Made by a program: the position numbers and the translations under genes
Assembly: GCF_028765165.1 (NCBI RefSeq)
Contig: NZ_JARADB010000002.1
Span: 1 to 64,000, forward strand
Reading direction: 5' to 3'
Length of the DNA: 64,000 bases
Origin: Paenibacillus sp. MAHUQ-63
Lineage (GTDB): Bacteria > Bacillota > Bacilli > Paenibacillales > NBRC-103111
Notes under the pieces: model-generated
The model's database searches: none
What the model was told of the DNA's origin: nothing
The model's input: the letters and a program-made list of their open reading frames with translations, nothing else
Part shown: piece after piece, positions 9,598 to 18,683 of the stretch
How positions within the stretch are numbered: the stretch's first letter is position 1
Layout: the number at the start of each line of letters is the position of its first letter

Positions 9598-10485
9598 ATG
9601 TTCAGTACGTTGTCGTACAAAACCCAGAAGTGGATCCTCATTATCGGTTTTTTGCTCGTCCCGATGACTCTGCTGTGCACGTTTACGTTTTATCCGGCTG
9701 TCAAACTGTTCTACTTGAGCTTTACCAACTGGGATGGGATCAGTCCGGATAAAAGCCTGATCGGTTGGGATAACTATGTGGAAGTATTCAACAATCCCAA
9801 GATTTTCGGCGTTTTTCTGAATCAAATTCCTTACTTTTTGGTGGGCGTCATTCAGAACATCGCCGCGCTTATTTTTGCCGTGATCCTAAACGGCAAATTG
9901 AAAGGGCGCAACTTTTTCAGGGTGATGATGTTTCTGCCGTTCATCATGAACGGCGTTGCCGTCGCCTTTATGTTTCAATTTGTTTTTGACACGACCAATG
10001 GGTCTCTGAATGCGCTGCTGGATGTGTTGGGTCTCGACATGCTGCAGACGAGTTGGCTCGGCAACAAGGACATCGTCAACTATTCTCTGGCGTCCGTGGG
10101 ATTCTGGAGATTTATGGGATATAACATGGTTATATATATCGGTGCGCTGCAGGCGATTCCGGGAGATATTTACGAAGCCGCCACGATAGACGGCGCCAAC
10201 GGATACCGGCAATTCTGGCATCTGACGCTGCCTAATCTGACGAAAATCATTGAGCTCAATATGTTTTTAACGATCAGCGGGGCTTTGTCCGTATTCGATC
10301 TGCCATTCGTGTTGACCGGAGGCGGGCCGGCCGGAGCATCCACGACCTTTGTCTTCAAAACGGTGGAGACGGCGTTCCAGTTTAACAACTACGGTTTGGC
10401 TTCTGCGATGAGTGTCATCCTGCTGCTGATTACCGTCGTGGTGCTGGGGATCCAAAGCAAAGTTATCAATCGAAAGGGGGAATAG
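9598..10485 (+). CDS. sugar ABC transporter permease, MalF/UgpA type
   Basis: First membrane subunit of a carbohydrate importer, 295 residues and about six helices. The cytoplasmic coupling loop is seen as EAATIDGANGYRQFWHLTLP (EAA motif, about residues 198 to 217). The start is an ATG behind GAAGGAAGTGAG. It is followed after 3 bases by the second permease. No ATPase gene lies in the operon, so a shared MsmX/MsmK-like ATPase elsewhere is likely. Confidence 0.95.
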   Translation: MFSTLSYKTQKWILIIGFLLVPMTLLCTFTFYPAVKLFYLSFTNWDGISPDKSLIGWDNYVEVFNNPKIFGVFLNQIPYFLVGVIQNIAALIFAVILNGKLKGRNFFRVMMFLPFIMNGVAVAFMFQFVFDTTNGSLNALLDVLGLDMLQTSWLGNKDIVNYSLASVGFWRFMGYNMVIYIGALQAIPGDIYEAATIDGANGYRQFWHLTLPNLTKIIELNMFLTISGALSVFDLPFVLTGGGPAGASTTFVFKTVETAFQFNNYGLASAMSVILLLITVVVLGIQSKVINRKGE

Positions 10486-10488
10486 GGC

Positions 10489-11319
10489 TTGAAAAAACAG
10501 CCTTGGCAAAGCGGAATTCAATATCTCGTCCTAGTACTGGCGACCTTCGTCGTTGTGTTCCCGCCCTATGTGGTGCTGGTAAACGCGTTTAAAGATAAAT
10601 CGGAATTCGGCACCGGCAGTCCCTTTGCCTTGCCCAAAAGTTTTACGAACCTTGATAATTTCAAGGTTGTATTTGAACGGGCGCATATGGACGAGGCATT
10701 GCTTAATACATTCATCATTATCGCAGCATCCCTGATCGGCAATGTCGTTCTCGGAACGATGGTAGCCTATGTGATTGGGCGCTTTCATTTTAGAGGCAAG
10801 AAGATGATCCTTGGTTCCTTTCTCGTCGCCACCATCATTCCTACCATTACGACTCAGGTGGCCGTGTTTTCTATTATCCAAAGTCTCCATTTGTTTAACA
10901 CGTTATCGGCGCCGATCATCCTGTACATTGGAGCGGATGTCGTGCAAATCTACATTTACTTGCAATTTATCAAAAACATCCCCTATGAGTTGGACGAAAG
11001 CGCCATGATGGACGGTGCTTCGTTGTTCCGAATCTACTGGAACATCATGTTCCCGCTGCTCACTCCGGCTACGGCGACGCTCATTATTTTGAAGACGATC
11101 AACATTTATAATGATTTGTATATTCCATATTTATACATGCCGAAAGCCAAATTAGGAGTCGTATCGACCTCCATCATGCGTTTTGCCGGTATCAACCAAG
11201 CGGAGTGGAATTATATTTGCGCGGCCATTCTAATCATTATGATTCCGACTGTTCTTATGTATTTGTTGCTGCAAAAGTATATTTTCTCCGGGGTTACGAG
11301 CGGAGCCGTCAAGTCCTAA
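10489..11319 (+). CDS. sugar ABC transporter permease, MalG type
   Basis: Second membrane subunit of the same importer, 276 residues and about six helices, with the coupling motif DESAMMDGASLFRIYWNIMF near residue 170. It starts with TTG behind AAAGGGGGAATAG. The C terminus (LLLQKYIFSGVTSGAVKS) is typical of the family. Confidence 0.95.
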   Translation: MKKQPWQSGIQYLVLVLATFVVVFPPYVVLVNAFKDKSEFGTGSPFALPKSFTNLDNFKVVFERAHMDEALLNTFIIIAASLIGNVVLGTMVAYVIGRFHFRGKKMILGSFLVATIIPTITTQVAVFSIIQSLHLFNTLSAPIILYIGADVVQIYIYLQFIKNIPYELDESAMMDGASLFRIYWNIMFPLLTPATATLIILKTINIYNDLYIPYLYMPKAKLGVVSTSIMRFAGINQAEWNYICAAILIIMIPTVLMYLLLQKYIFSGVTSGAVKS

Positions 11320-11393
11320 TAGCTTCTCCATTAACTTGTAAGCCGGCATTATGATAAAATGGGGTGAAACGGCGATGAACGGAGAGTGAGCCT

Positions 11394-12146
11394 ATGAAAA
11401 TCATGATCGTTGATGACGAAGAATTAATTCGCTTGGGGATCGCCAAGATTTTAAATAAATCCGAATTATCCGTTCAAATTGCGGGGTTATTCGCGAACGG
11501 CTATGAAGCCTACATGGAGATCAGCCGGCTTCAGCCCGGCGACCTGGACGTCCTGATCACGGATATCAAAATGCCGATCATGGACGGTTTACGGCTGATC
11601 GAGAAAGCCAAAGAGCGCTTGCCCGAATTGTCCGTTATCGTCATCAGCGGGTTCAATGAGTTTGAATATGCCCGTCAAGCTATGCGGTTCGGAGTTACGG
11701 ATTATTTCCTGAAGCCGCTCGATAAATATGATCTGTTCCAGGTATTGACCCAAATAAGCCGTAAGTTGGACAACGACGGAATTGCTGAGGGGGAGGGCAT
11801 CCCCAAGAAAGAAGGAGAGCCGGAGCATTATGTCATCGAGAGAATCAAACAGATGCTGGATAAGGAATTCGATAAAACGTTTGATTTGGACAAGATCGCA
11901 GAGCGGGTAGAATTAAGTCCAAGCTATGTAAGCAAATTATTCCGTCAGGAAACGGGCTTGACCATCACGGATTATTTGATTTCGGTACGCTTGAACAAGG
12001 CGAAGCAGTTTTTGATCGATTACCCCCAATTGAAAAATTACGAAATCTCATCGATGCTCGGATATTCCGATCCGGTTTACTTCAATAAACTTTTTAAGAA
12101 AATGGTCGGCTTGACTCCGAAGGAATATAAGGAAAAGCACACGTAA
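11394..12146 (+). CDS. YesN-like response regulator, receiver plus AraC-type DNA-binding domain
   Basis: DNA-binding regulator. Residues 1 to 120 form a receiver domain (acidic pair DDEE, phospho-acceptor Asp in LITDIKMPIMDG, then the switch Lys in YFLKPLD). Residues 150 to 250 are an AraC-type double helix-turn-helix (LDKIAERVELSPSYVSKLFR and YEISSMLGYSDPVYFNKLFK). At 250 residues it is short: it lacks the long middle region of ordinary YesN proteins. It probably pairs with the kinase at 13591, from which it is separated by a second binding-protein gene, and controls the adjacent importer. Confidence 0.93.
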   Translation: MKIMIVDDEELIRLGIAKILNKSELSVQIAGLFANGYEAYMEISRLQPGDLDVLITDIKMPIMDGLRLIEKAKERLPELSVIVISGFNEFEYARQAMRFGVTDYFLKPLDKYDLFQVLTQISRKLDNDGIAEGEGIPKKEGEPEHYVIERIKQMLDKEFDKTFDLDKIAERVELSPSYVSKLFRQETGLTITDYLISVRLNKAKQFLIDYPQLKNYEISSMLGYSDPVYFNKLFKKMVGLTPKEYKEKHT

Positions 12147-12168
12147 GCGAGGATAAGTTACAAGATGA

Positions 12169-12197
12169 ACCCGGGCGTCCTGTGCCCGGATTTTTTG
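12169..12197 (+). terminator. terminator after the regulator gene
   Basis: Short GC-rich stem CCGGGC / GCCCGG with a seven-base loop and six T residues. It separates the importer-regulator operon from the second binding-protein gene. Confidence 0.85.
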
Positions 12198-12223
12198 TTT
12201 CCGCCACTAACAATTGTTGCGCA

Positions 12224-12252
12224 TTGTAAGCGTTTATCATATCGCCTATAAT
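12224..12252 (+). promoter_or_regulatory. sigma-A promoter of the second binding-protein gene
   Basis: TTGTAA (12224 to 12229), a 17-base spacer and TATAAT (12247 to 12252). The -35 is embedded in TTGTAAGCGTTTATCA, a cre-like sequence with one base too many for a perfect CcpA match. The promoter lies 33 bases before the start codon. Confidence 0.7.
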
Positions 12253-12284
12253 CGGTTCAATAGGAAACGGAAAGGGGATCAATA

Positions 12285-13571
12285 ATGAAACGGAAATGGC
12301 TGCGTGCAATCACTCCGCTAACGGCTGCGGCATTGCTATTATCCGGTTGTACGGGTACGGATACTTCGTCCCAACAGATGCCGGGTGGAAGCAGAACGAA
12401 CGCCTCAAACACAGAAATGAGCGGTACCCTAACCGTCGTTACGAATCGTACGGATATGATCGATCGGACATATAAGGAATACGCGCGGCGGTTCCAAGAG
12501 AAATATCCGGCCATTCATATTCAATTCGAAGCCTTGCGCGACTATGATAAGAACATTAAAATTCGGCTCGCTTCTGGAGAAACCCCGGATGTTCTGCTGA
12601 TCCCTTCCATCCCGAATTCGGATTTGGGCAAATTTTTCGCTCCGTTATCGGATGTGGAGCTGCAGGGAGACATTTATTTTCAAGATTTTAAAGACTATCA
12701 AGGTGTCACTTACGGCATCCCGTCCGGTGTAGCGGTAAGCGGCGTTATCTACAATAAAAAAGCATTCGAACAAGCGGGTATCGGCGAGGTGCCCAGAACG
12801 CTGGATGCCTTTTACGCCGTATGTGCCAAGTTAAAGCAAAGCGGAATCGTGCCGTTCGCATCCAACTTTAAAGACCGCTGGCCGCTGCAGTTCTGGTCGA
12901 CCGATGTTCCTATGCTGCTGACAGGGAAGGCCGGGACGAAGAATGAATTGGCCGATACAGCGGCACCCTTCCAACCGGGCAATCCCTACGATACCTCCAT
13001 GTCCATTATTAAAACCTTGTATGAGCAAGGGTTCCTGGAGCCGAATTTGAACGATACGAACTGGGAAGGGTCCAAAAGGGAATTGGCTGCAGGGAAAATC
13101 GGCATGATGCTGACGGGTAACTGGGCCATCAAGCAAATGATTGAAAACGGCGCGAAGCCGGAGGATATCGGCTTCTTCCCTTTCCCTGCGGATAATTCGG
13201 GCAAGCTCAAAGCGACGCGGTATCCGGACCGTTATTATGCGGTAGGCAAGAACAGCAAGCACCAAGCTGCGGCTAAAGCATTTATGAAATGGATGGTGGA
13301 AGAGTCCGGTTATGAGAATTATTCCGGATTCATTCCCGTGTTAAAGAATAGAAAGCCGGAATTGCCGCAATTGTTGGAGATGGACGCCTATCAGCCGGAA
13401 TATGTGGAAGTTATTAAGGATACGGACCGACTCAGTCAAATCCTGAATAAGGCGCAGTTGGAAATGCCCGCGCTTGTGCAGGAATATATGCTCGGCACCC
13501 CTGCAGAGGTGCTCGAGAAATACAATCAGCAATGGGCTGGGGCCCGGCAATCGTTGAACATAAGCCCGTAG
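12285..13571 (+). CDS. second sugar-binding lipoprotein, paralogue of the 8178 product
   Basis: Family 1 solute-binding lipoprotein of 428 residues; the lipobox is LLSGC. It is colinear with the product at 8178 over the whole length (shared segments include TNRTDMIDRTYKEYARRF, VSGVIYNKKAFEQAGI and YENYSGFIPVLKNRKPELPQ), so one arose by duplication. It has its own promoter and sits directly before a membrane histidine kinase, with no permease beside it. I infer it may act as a ligand-carrying partner of that kinase rather than, or besides, a transport subunit. Confidence 0.92.
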   Translation: MKRKWLRAITPLTAAALLLSGCTGTDTSSQQMPGGSRTNASNTEMSGTLTVVTNRTDMIDRTYKEYARRFQEKYPAIHIQFEALRDYDKNIKIRLASGETPDVLLIPSIPNSDLGKFFAPLSDVELQGDIYFQDFKDYQGVTYGIPSGVAVSGVIYNKKAFEQAGIGEVPRTLDAFYAVCAKLKQSGIVPFASNFKDRWPLQFWSTDVPMLLTGKAGTKNELADTAAPFQPGNPYDTSMSIIKTLYEQGFLEPNLNDTNWEGSKRELAAGKIGMMLTGNWAIKQMIENGAKPEDIGFFPFPADNSGKLKATRYPDRYYAVGKNSKHQAAAKAFMKWMVEESGYENYSGFIPVLKNRKPELPQLLEMDAYQPEYVEVIKDTDRLSQILNKAQLEMPALVQEYMLGTPAEVLEKYNQQWAGARQSLNISP

Positions 13572-13590
13572 GCGGTGGGGGGAACCTGTT

Positions 13591-15390
13591 TTGGCTTACT
13601 TGAAATCTAGCAGCTTGAAGGTCTGGCACTCCTTTGCCAACAGCAGCATGAAGAAAAAATTGATTATTATTTTCGTTTTCCTGATTACATTGCCGCTCAT
13701 GCTAACCAGCTACATTTCATTCCAGTATTACTCGAAGTCCATGCAAGAGAATACGCAGACTTACGTGCTGGGGACGACGTCCGAGCTGCTCGATAAGCTG
13801 GATGATTATATTTTGGACATCAAACGCATATCCGCGCTCCCCTTGTTTATGACGGACATGCAGGTGAAGCTGACGCAACCGGGACAAAGCATTGACAAGA
13901 TGCGCAGTGTGGAGCATAACGTCCTTAGCATTAACAATATTAAGCAGGATACGACCTCCGTATATATAATCGATAATTACGATGAGCTGTACTATAACCT
14001 CAAGACGGACGGGGTGCGCCAAGATATCCGGGATAAAATTCCATATTGGAGACAATTGGCGAAGGAAGCCGACGGGCTCCCTGTCTTGCTGTCTACGCAA
14101 GAGGTTGCCTATTCATCCGGCAATAAAGATTATGTGTTTTCCGTTGTCAGAGAAATTCGGGATGCTGCCTCCATTGTCCCCATCGGCATGATTGTGTTCG
14201 ACACCTCGGTCAGTGTCGTGGCCAAAACGATCCAAGAGTTGGACAGCATTACAAAGGGAAAATCGATGATTCTGGATCAGCAGAACCACGTCGTATATGA
14301 CAGCGACCGGGCGTTCATTACGCAGAGTGCCGAAGGTTGGAATTTCTTCTCCAAGGTGGTGGGTGAACACGGAAGCTTTGCCGTTACGATGAACGGTATC
14401 GAGTATATTTGCACATATACGACTTCTTCGAAATCGGACTGGAAAATGCTGGCCTTCATTCCGGTCAAGGAAGTTACGGCCAAGGCTACCGTAACCCGGA
14501 ATGTGACCATACTCGTCACGATCGGCATTACCGGCTTCGCGCTTATCGTTTCTATTGTCATCACTTATTTCCTGACGAACCCGCTTAGTAAAATATCGAG
14601 AATTATGAAGCAGGTGCAAAGCGGCAATATGAAAGTGAGGGTCCATGTCCGATATGCGGATGAAGTGGGGCTTCTGGGGAAACATGTTAATCAAATGCTG
14701 GAGAGGATCGACGAGCTCATCGGAGAAGTTGCCGACGGACGGCTGCGGAAGAAGGAAGCGGAAATGCGCGCACTTCAGAGCCAAATTAATCCGCATTTTA
14801 TATATAATACGCTTGAGACGATCCGCATGATGGCGGAGCTGAACGATGACGACCGGGTAGCGGCGATGACGTATAATCTGGGTCAAATGCTGCGCTACAG
14901 CCTGACCAAAGGTGTCGAAGTCGGTACGGTTGCATCCGAGCTGGAGCATTTGGAGCACTATCTGTTTCTTCAAAACATGCGGTTCAACGATAAATTCACT
15001 TTAAAACTGGATGTGCCTGAATCTATTAAACAGCTCCCCATGCTGAAGCTTGTGCTGCAGCCGGTCGTGGAAAATGCCATTTACCATGGTCTTGAGAAGC
15101 GTGAAGGTCCCGGGGAAATCGGCATTTCCGCTTATCATCTAGGGGAGGACACGTACTTTATTCTTAGTGACGACGGTGTCGGCATGAGCAAGGAGACCGT
15201 CTATAAGATGAACGACCGCTTCGATAAGCTTACTTACGATAAGGATGCTAAAGGCGGCATCGGACTGCAAAATGTCAATGAGCGCATCAAGCTCCATTAC
15301 GGTTCCGATTGCGGTCTTCAAGTGGAGAGCAAGTTGGGGCAAGGCACCAAGGTGATGATGAAGATCCGAAATGATAAAGGATCAGCGTAA
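13591..15390 (+). CDS. YesM-like sensor histidine kinase
   Basis: Membrane kinase of the YesM/LytS-type His_kinase family, 599 residues. A membrane helix lies near residues 24 to 46, an extracytoplasmic sensor domain of about 250 residues follows, then a second helix near 308 to 330, a HAMP domain, the phospho-acceptor segment SQINPHFIYNTLETIRMMAE and an ATPase domain (VVENAIYHG, DDGVGM, GGIGLQNVNERI). The start is TTG behind GGTGGGGGGA, 20 bases after the second binding-protein gene. It presumably phosphorylates the regulator at 11394. Confidence 0.94.
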   Translation: MAYLKSSSLKVWHSFANSSMKKKLIIIFVFLITLPLMLTSYISFQYYSKSMQENTQTYVLGTTSELLDKLDDYILDIKRISALPLFMTDMQVKLTQPGQSIDKMRSVEHNVLSINNIKQDTTSVYIIDNYDELYYNLKTDGVRQDIRDKIPYWRQLAKEADGLPVLLSTQEVAYSSGNKDYVFSVVREIRDAASIVPIGMIVFDTSVSVVAKTIQELDSITKGKSMILDQQNHVVYDSDRAFITQSAEGWNFFSKVVGEHGSFAVTMNGIEYICTYTTSSKSDWKMLAFIPVKEVTAKATVTRNVTILVTIGITGFALIVSIVITYFLTNPLSKISRIMKQVQSGNMKVRVHVRYADEVGLLGKHVNQMLERIDELIGEVADGRLRKKEAEMRALQSQINPHFIYNTLETIRMMAELNDDDRVAAMTYNLGQMLRYSLTKGVEVGTVASELEHLEHYLFLQNMRFNDKFTLKLDVPESIKQLPMLKLVLQPVVENAIYHGLEKREGPGEIGISAYHLGEDTYFILSDDGVGMSKETVYKMNDRFDKLTYDKDAKGGIGLQNVNERIKLHYGSDCGLQVESKLGQGTKVMMKIRNDKGSA

Positions 15391-15444
15391 AAGGATCAAA
15401 GCGCTTGCTATATCATTTTAGTATTGAAAAGAGGGAAATAAGTA

Positions 15445-16122
15445 TTGAGAAATGTACTAGTTGCAGACGATGATGCGAATATTAGGGCGCTGCTGCGATA
15501 TGTCATGACAAGAGAAGGTTATCAAGTACACGAGGCGCAGGATGGCGTGGAAGCCGTCCGGTTGATGGAGGAAGCCTCAATTGATTTGGCGATCATCGAT
15601 GTGATGATGCCTAGAATGGACGGATACGAGCTGTGTGATTATATAAGACAAAATTACGATGTGCCCATTATTATGCTTACTGCAAGGGATCAGCTCCCCG
15701 ATAAGGAGCAGGGGTATCTTCGAGGTACGGACGATTATTTGACCAAGCCGTTCGAGCCGGAGGAACTAGTCTTCAGAGTCAAGGCCTTATTCCGACGCTA
15801 CAATCGCGCTTCAAGTGACAGGATCCGTTTGAATAAAATCGTCATCGATCGGAAAAACTTTGAGGTTACCGACGGGCAATCCGTCTTCCTCCTGCCGATG
15901 AAAGAATTCGAATTGCTCTCGCAGTTGGCCCAGTATCCCGGGCGGCTGTTCTCACGAGATGAATTGATTCGCCTCGTTTGGGGAGCGGATTACGAAGGGG
16001 ATGACAGGACCGTTGATGTCCATATCAAAAGGCTTCGCCAACGTTTCGCGGATTATACAGACGAATTCTCCATTCAGACCGTACGCGGGATAGGTTACAA
16101 AATGGAGGCGGTAAAACCATGA
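15445..16122 (+). CDS. hssR: heme response regulator HssR
   Basis: OmpR/PhoB-type regulator of heme tolerance. Receiver domain with Asp in AIIDVMMPRMDG and a winged helix C-terminal domain. Compared with Staphylococcus aureus HssR from memory, long stretches agree, for example PIIMLTARDQLPDKE, GTDDYLTKPFE, FRRYN and DYEGDDRTVDVHIKRLRQR. The 225-residue length matches. The start is TTG, and the last codons overlap hssS by an ATGA. Its binding site is readable before hrtB. Confidence 0.93.
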   Translation: MRNVLVADDDANIRALLRYVMTREGYQVHEAQDGVEAVRLMEEASIDLAIIDVMMPRMDGYELCDYIRQNYDVPIIMLTARDQLPDKEQGYLRGTDDYLTKPFEPEELVFRVKALFRRYNRASSDRIRLNKIVIDRKNFEVTDGQSVFLLPMKEFELLSQLAQYPGRLFSRDELIRLVWGADYEGDDRTVDVHIKRLRQRFADYTDEFSIQTVRGIGYKMEAVKP

Positions 16123-17495
16123 GATCGCTGTATATCCGTGTCTTCCTGCTGACGATAGCCGTCATGATCTTAAGCGGTCTGCTTGGTTTTCTCGCATCGA
16201 ATATCTACTATCATGAGAAGCTTAAACCCTATAATGACGGCAAATTGACCGGAATTGCGGAGCAGATGAAGCAATATTTGGAGACGGCATCTGTGGACAT
16301 GGAGTTATACCTTCAGAATGTCGGGGCTCTTGGATATCAAATCTATTTGACGGACGGTCAAGGGGACGAGCGCTTCTATGGACGCGCTTTCCGTGAACAT
16401 GATTTGGACGGGCAGGCCCCCAATTTGGTGCTTCACGGCACTCTGTACCACGGTGTTGCCAACTTCCCGGTCAAGCCGTTTGTCACCGGTTTCTTCGATA
16501 ACCGGTCAAGCAATACGGTCGGGTTTCTCGTTCATGCCCATAATCGGGATTATGCCTTATTCATGAGGCCGGATGTGATCCTGCAATTCGGCGAATTGCG
16601 CATTTTCTTCGCATTAATCGGCTTGCTGTCAGTTGCCATTAGCATCATCTTCTTCTTATTCAGCACAAGATATCTGGTAAGGCCGATTACTCGCTTATCC
16701 GAGGCAACGAAGCTAATTGCCAAAGGAAACTACAACCTTCCCTTATCGACCCAAAGACGTGATGAAATCGGGCAATTGTCCGAACATTTCCGGACTATGA
16801 GCCGTGAGTTGGAGCGTGTGGATCAAGCACGCCAACAATTCGTATCGAATGTATCGCATGAAATTCAATCTCCGCTCACCTCGATTCAAGGGTTTGCTAA
16901 AGTGTTAGCTGAGAGGGAGCTCCCGAAGGAAGAGCGTGAGCACTATGCGTCGATTATTGAAAACGAAAGCCGCCATCTCTCTTTGCTCAGTAAACAATTG
17001 CTTCTGCTATCATCCTTAGAACAAGGGCAAGAGGTACTGCAGATGAAGAAGTTCTCACTGCGAGGTCAAATTCGCCAAGCGGTTCAAGTTCTGCAATGGC
17101 AGCTTGAGGAGAAGGAGCTGCTGCTGAAAATATCCGTACCCGATACCATCCAGCTGGACGGAGACGAGGTCTTGCTTATGCAAGTTTGGATGAACTTGCT
17201 TAGCAATGCAGTGAATTATATTCCTAAAGGAAGAAATATCGATATCTTTGCCGAGCAATCCCATTCACACTGTAAGATTTATTTTCAGGATACAGGCAAT
17301 GGCATTGCTGCAGAGCACATACCTTTCTTATTTGACCGGTTTTATCGGGTGGATCGTGCGCGGGAACGTTCTTCCGGGCGAACAGGGCTCGGGCTGGCCA
17401 TTGTAAAGAAAGTAGTCCAGCTGCACGGCGGTAACATCGAGGCGACTAGTTCGACAGAAGGAACCCTATTTACCGTGACACTGCCTCAACTGTAA
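16119..17495 (+). CDS. hssS: heme sensor histidine kinase HssS
   Basis: Membrane kinase that detects heme stress and phosphorylates HssR. Two membrane helices (about residues 8 to 30 and 163 to 187) enclose a sensor domain with the HssS hallmarks FYGRAFREHDL, FVTGFFDNRSSNTVGF and FMRPDV. A HAMP domain, the phospho-acceptor His in VSHEIQSPLTSIQGF and an ATPase domain (RTGLGLAIVKK) follow. The 458 residues match the staphylococcal protein. Confidence 0.93.
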   Translation: MRSLYIRVFLLTIAVMILSGLLGFLASNIYYHEKLKPYNDGKLTGIAEQMKQYLETASVDMELYLQNVGALGYQIYLTDGQGDERFYGRAFREHDLDGQAPNLVLHGTLYHGVANFPVKPFVTGFFDNRSSNTVGFLVHAHNRDYALFMRPDVILQFGELRIFFALIGLLSVAISIIFFLFSTRYLVRPITRLSEATKLIAKGNYNLPLSTQRRDEIGQLSEHFRTMSRELERVDQARQQFVSNVSHEIQSPLTSIQGFAKVLAERELPKEEREHYASIIENESRHLSLLSKQLLLLSSLEQGQEVLQMKKFSLRGQIRQAVQVLQWQLEEKELLLKISVPDTIQLDGDEVLLMQVWMNLLSNAVNYIPKGRNIDIFAEQSHSHCKIYFQDTGNGIAAEHIPFLFDRFYRVDRARERSSGRTGLGLAIVKKVVQLHGGNIEATSSTEGTLFTVTLPQL

Positions 17496-17501
17496 CCTGT
17501 T

Positions 17502-17534
17502 GTTCATTCTCCGTTCATTTTCGCTTCCTATACT
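17502..17534 (+). promoter_or_regulatory. HssR-type direct repeat and -10 element before hrtB
   Basis: Two direct repeats GTTCATTCT (17502 to 17510) and GTTCATTTT (17513 to 17521), two bases apart, copy the layout of the S. aureus HssR box (GTTCATATT-NN-GTTCATATT). A -10 TATACT follows at 17529 to 17534, so the box takes the place of the -35, as expected for activation by an OmpR-type regulator. Confidence 0.85.
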
Positions 17535-17561
17535 TTGGTCATAACAAAGGAGGGAAGTTTC

Positions 17562-18683
17562 ATGTATCTTGCTATTCGAGAAATGAGATTTGCTAAAGCT
17601 CGCTATCTGTTAATCGCAACCATTATGGTGCTTATTGCATTTCTTGTTCTGTTTGTCACCGGTCTTGCACAGGGACTTGCGTACGACAACGCTGCTTCTG
17701 TGAAGAATATGGATGCAACCCATTTTCTTGTGGAGCAGGATTCCAATCACCGCTTCACCCGATCGCAAGTCGATCAGCAGGTGCTTGATAAGACTAGCTC
17801 AATCGTAGGGGGAGAGAATGCAGAGCCGCTTAGTTTGAAAATGACGACGGTCACTCCATCCGGTAAAACGGAAAAAGTCGATGCTACCCTATTCGCCGTT
17901 AATCTCGGTGGTTGGCTGGCGCCGGCCGTAACCGAAGGTTCCTCCATCTCGAACCAGACGGATGGATATGTTCTTGTTGATCATAAATTGAAGGATGCCG
18001 GCGTGCAAATCGGTACAACCTTAATCGATCAAGCATCGGGAGTAAGCTGGGTCGTAAGCGGATTTGTGAAAAACGAATCATTCAGCCATACACCGGCTAT
18101 TTTTCTAAATAAACAGGATTGGAGTCGTTATCAGGCGCTGACAAGTCGGCCAGGAACGGAAGCGGCAGACAGTCAGGTTTATAATGCGATTGCCATGAAA
18201 GCCTCAAAGGACCAAGTGAAGGAGCTTCAGGCCGCGCTGCCCGATTCGGAAGTGATCATGAAGTCTGAGGCCATATCGGCGATTCCCGGTTACAAAGAAG
18301 AGCAAGGTTCGCTTATGATGATGCTTTTTTTCTTGTTTGTGATTTCTGCGTTCGTACTGGCTGTATTTTTCTATGTCGTCACCATCCAGAAAACAAGTCA
18401 ATTTGGTATTTTGAAAGCGATTGGTACACGAACGGCTTACTTAGCCGGAAGTGTGACTCTCCAGGTGTTCATCCTATCGGTTGGAAGTTTGGTGATCAGC
18501 GTGCTGTTGGTCCAATTGTTTGAAGCCGTGCTGCCGAGCTCGATGCCATTTCAATTAGGAATCACAACCTTAGCGCTTACCTGTCTATCCTTTGTAACGA
18601 TGTCTCTGGCCGGGTCTCTATTCTCCGTATGGAAGGTCGCCAGCATTGACGCCTTGGATGCGATTGGGAGGACAGCGGCATGA
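17562..18683 (+). CDS. hrtB: heme efflux permease HrtB (FtsX/MacB-type)
   Basis: Membrane permease of the HrtAB system, which removes toxic excess heme from the membrane. It has four helices: one at the N terminus (with the HrtB-like LFVTGLAQGLAYDN), a large extracytoplasmic domain, then three more with FFYVVTIQKTSQFGILKAIG. I chose the ATG at 17562, behind AAAGGAGGG; a TTG 27 bases upstream is unlikely because it lies just after the -10. The HssR box directly upstream fixes the assignment. Confidence 0.93.
   Translation: MYLAIREMRFAKARYLLIATIMVLIAFLVLFVTGLAQGLAYDNAASVKNMDATHFLVEQDSNHRFTRSQVDQQVLDKTSSIVGGENAEPLSLKMTTVTPSGKTEKVDATLFAVNLGGWLAPAVTEGSSISNQTDGYVLVDHKLKDAGVQIGTTLIDQASGVSWVVSGFVKNESFSHTPAIFLNKQDWSRYQALTSRPGTEAADSQVYNAIAMKASKDQVKELQAALPDSEVIMKSEAISAIPGYKEEQGSLMMMLFFLFVISAFVLAVFFYVVTIQKTSQFGILKAIGTRTAYLAGSVTLQVFILSVGSLVISVLLVQLFEAVLPSSMPFQLGITTLALTCLSFVTMSLAGSLFSVWKVASIDALDAIGRTAA

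Noticed and set aside
14113..14973. 286-codon minus-strand frame inside the YesM-like kinase
   Set aside because: Antisense shadow of a well-conserved kinase domain with no domain or start signals of its own.
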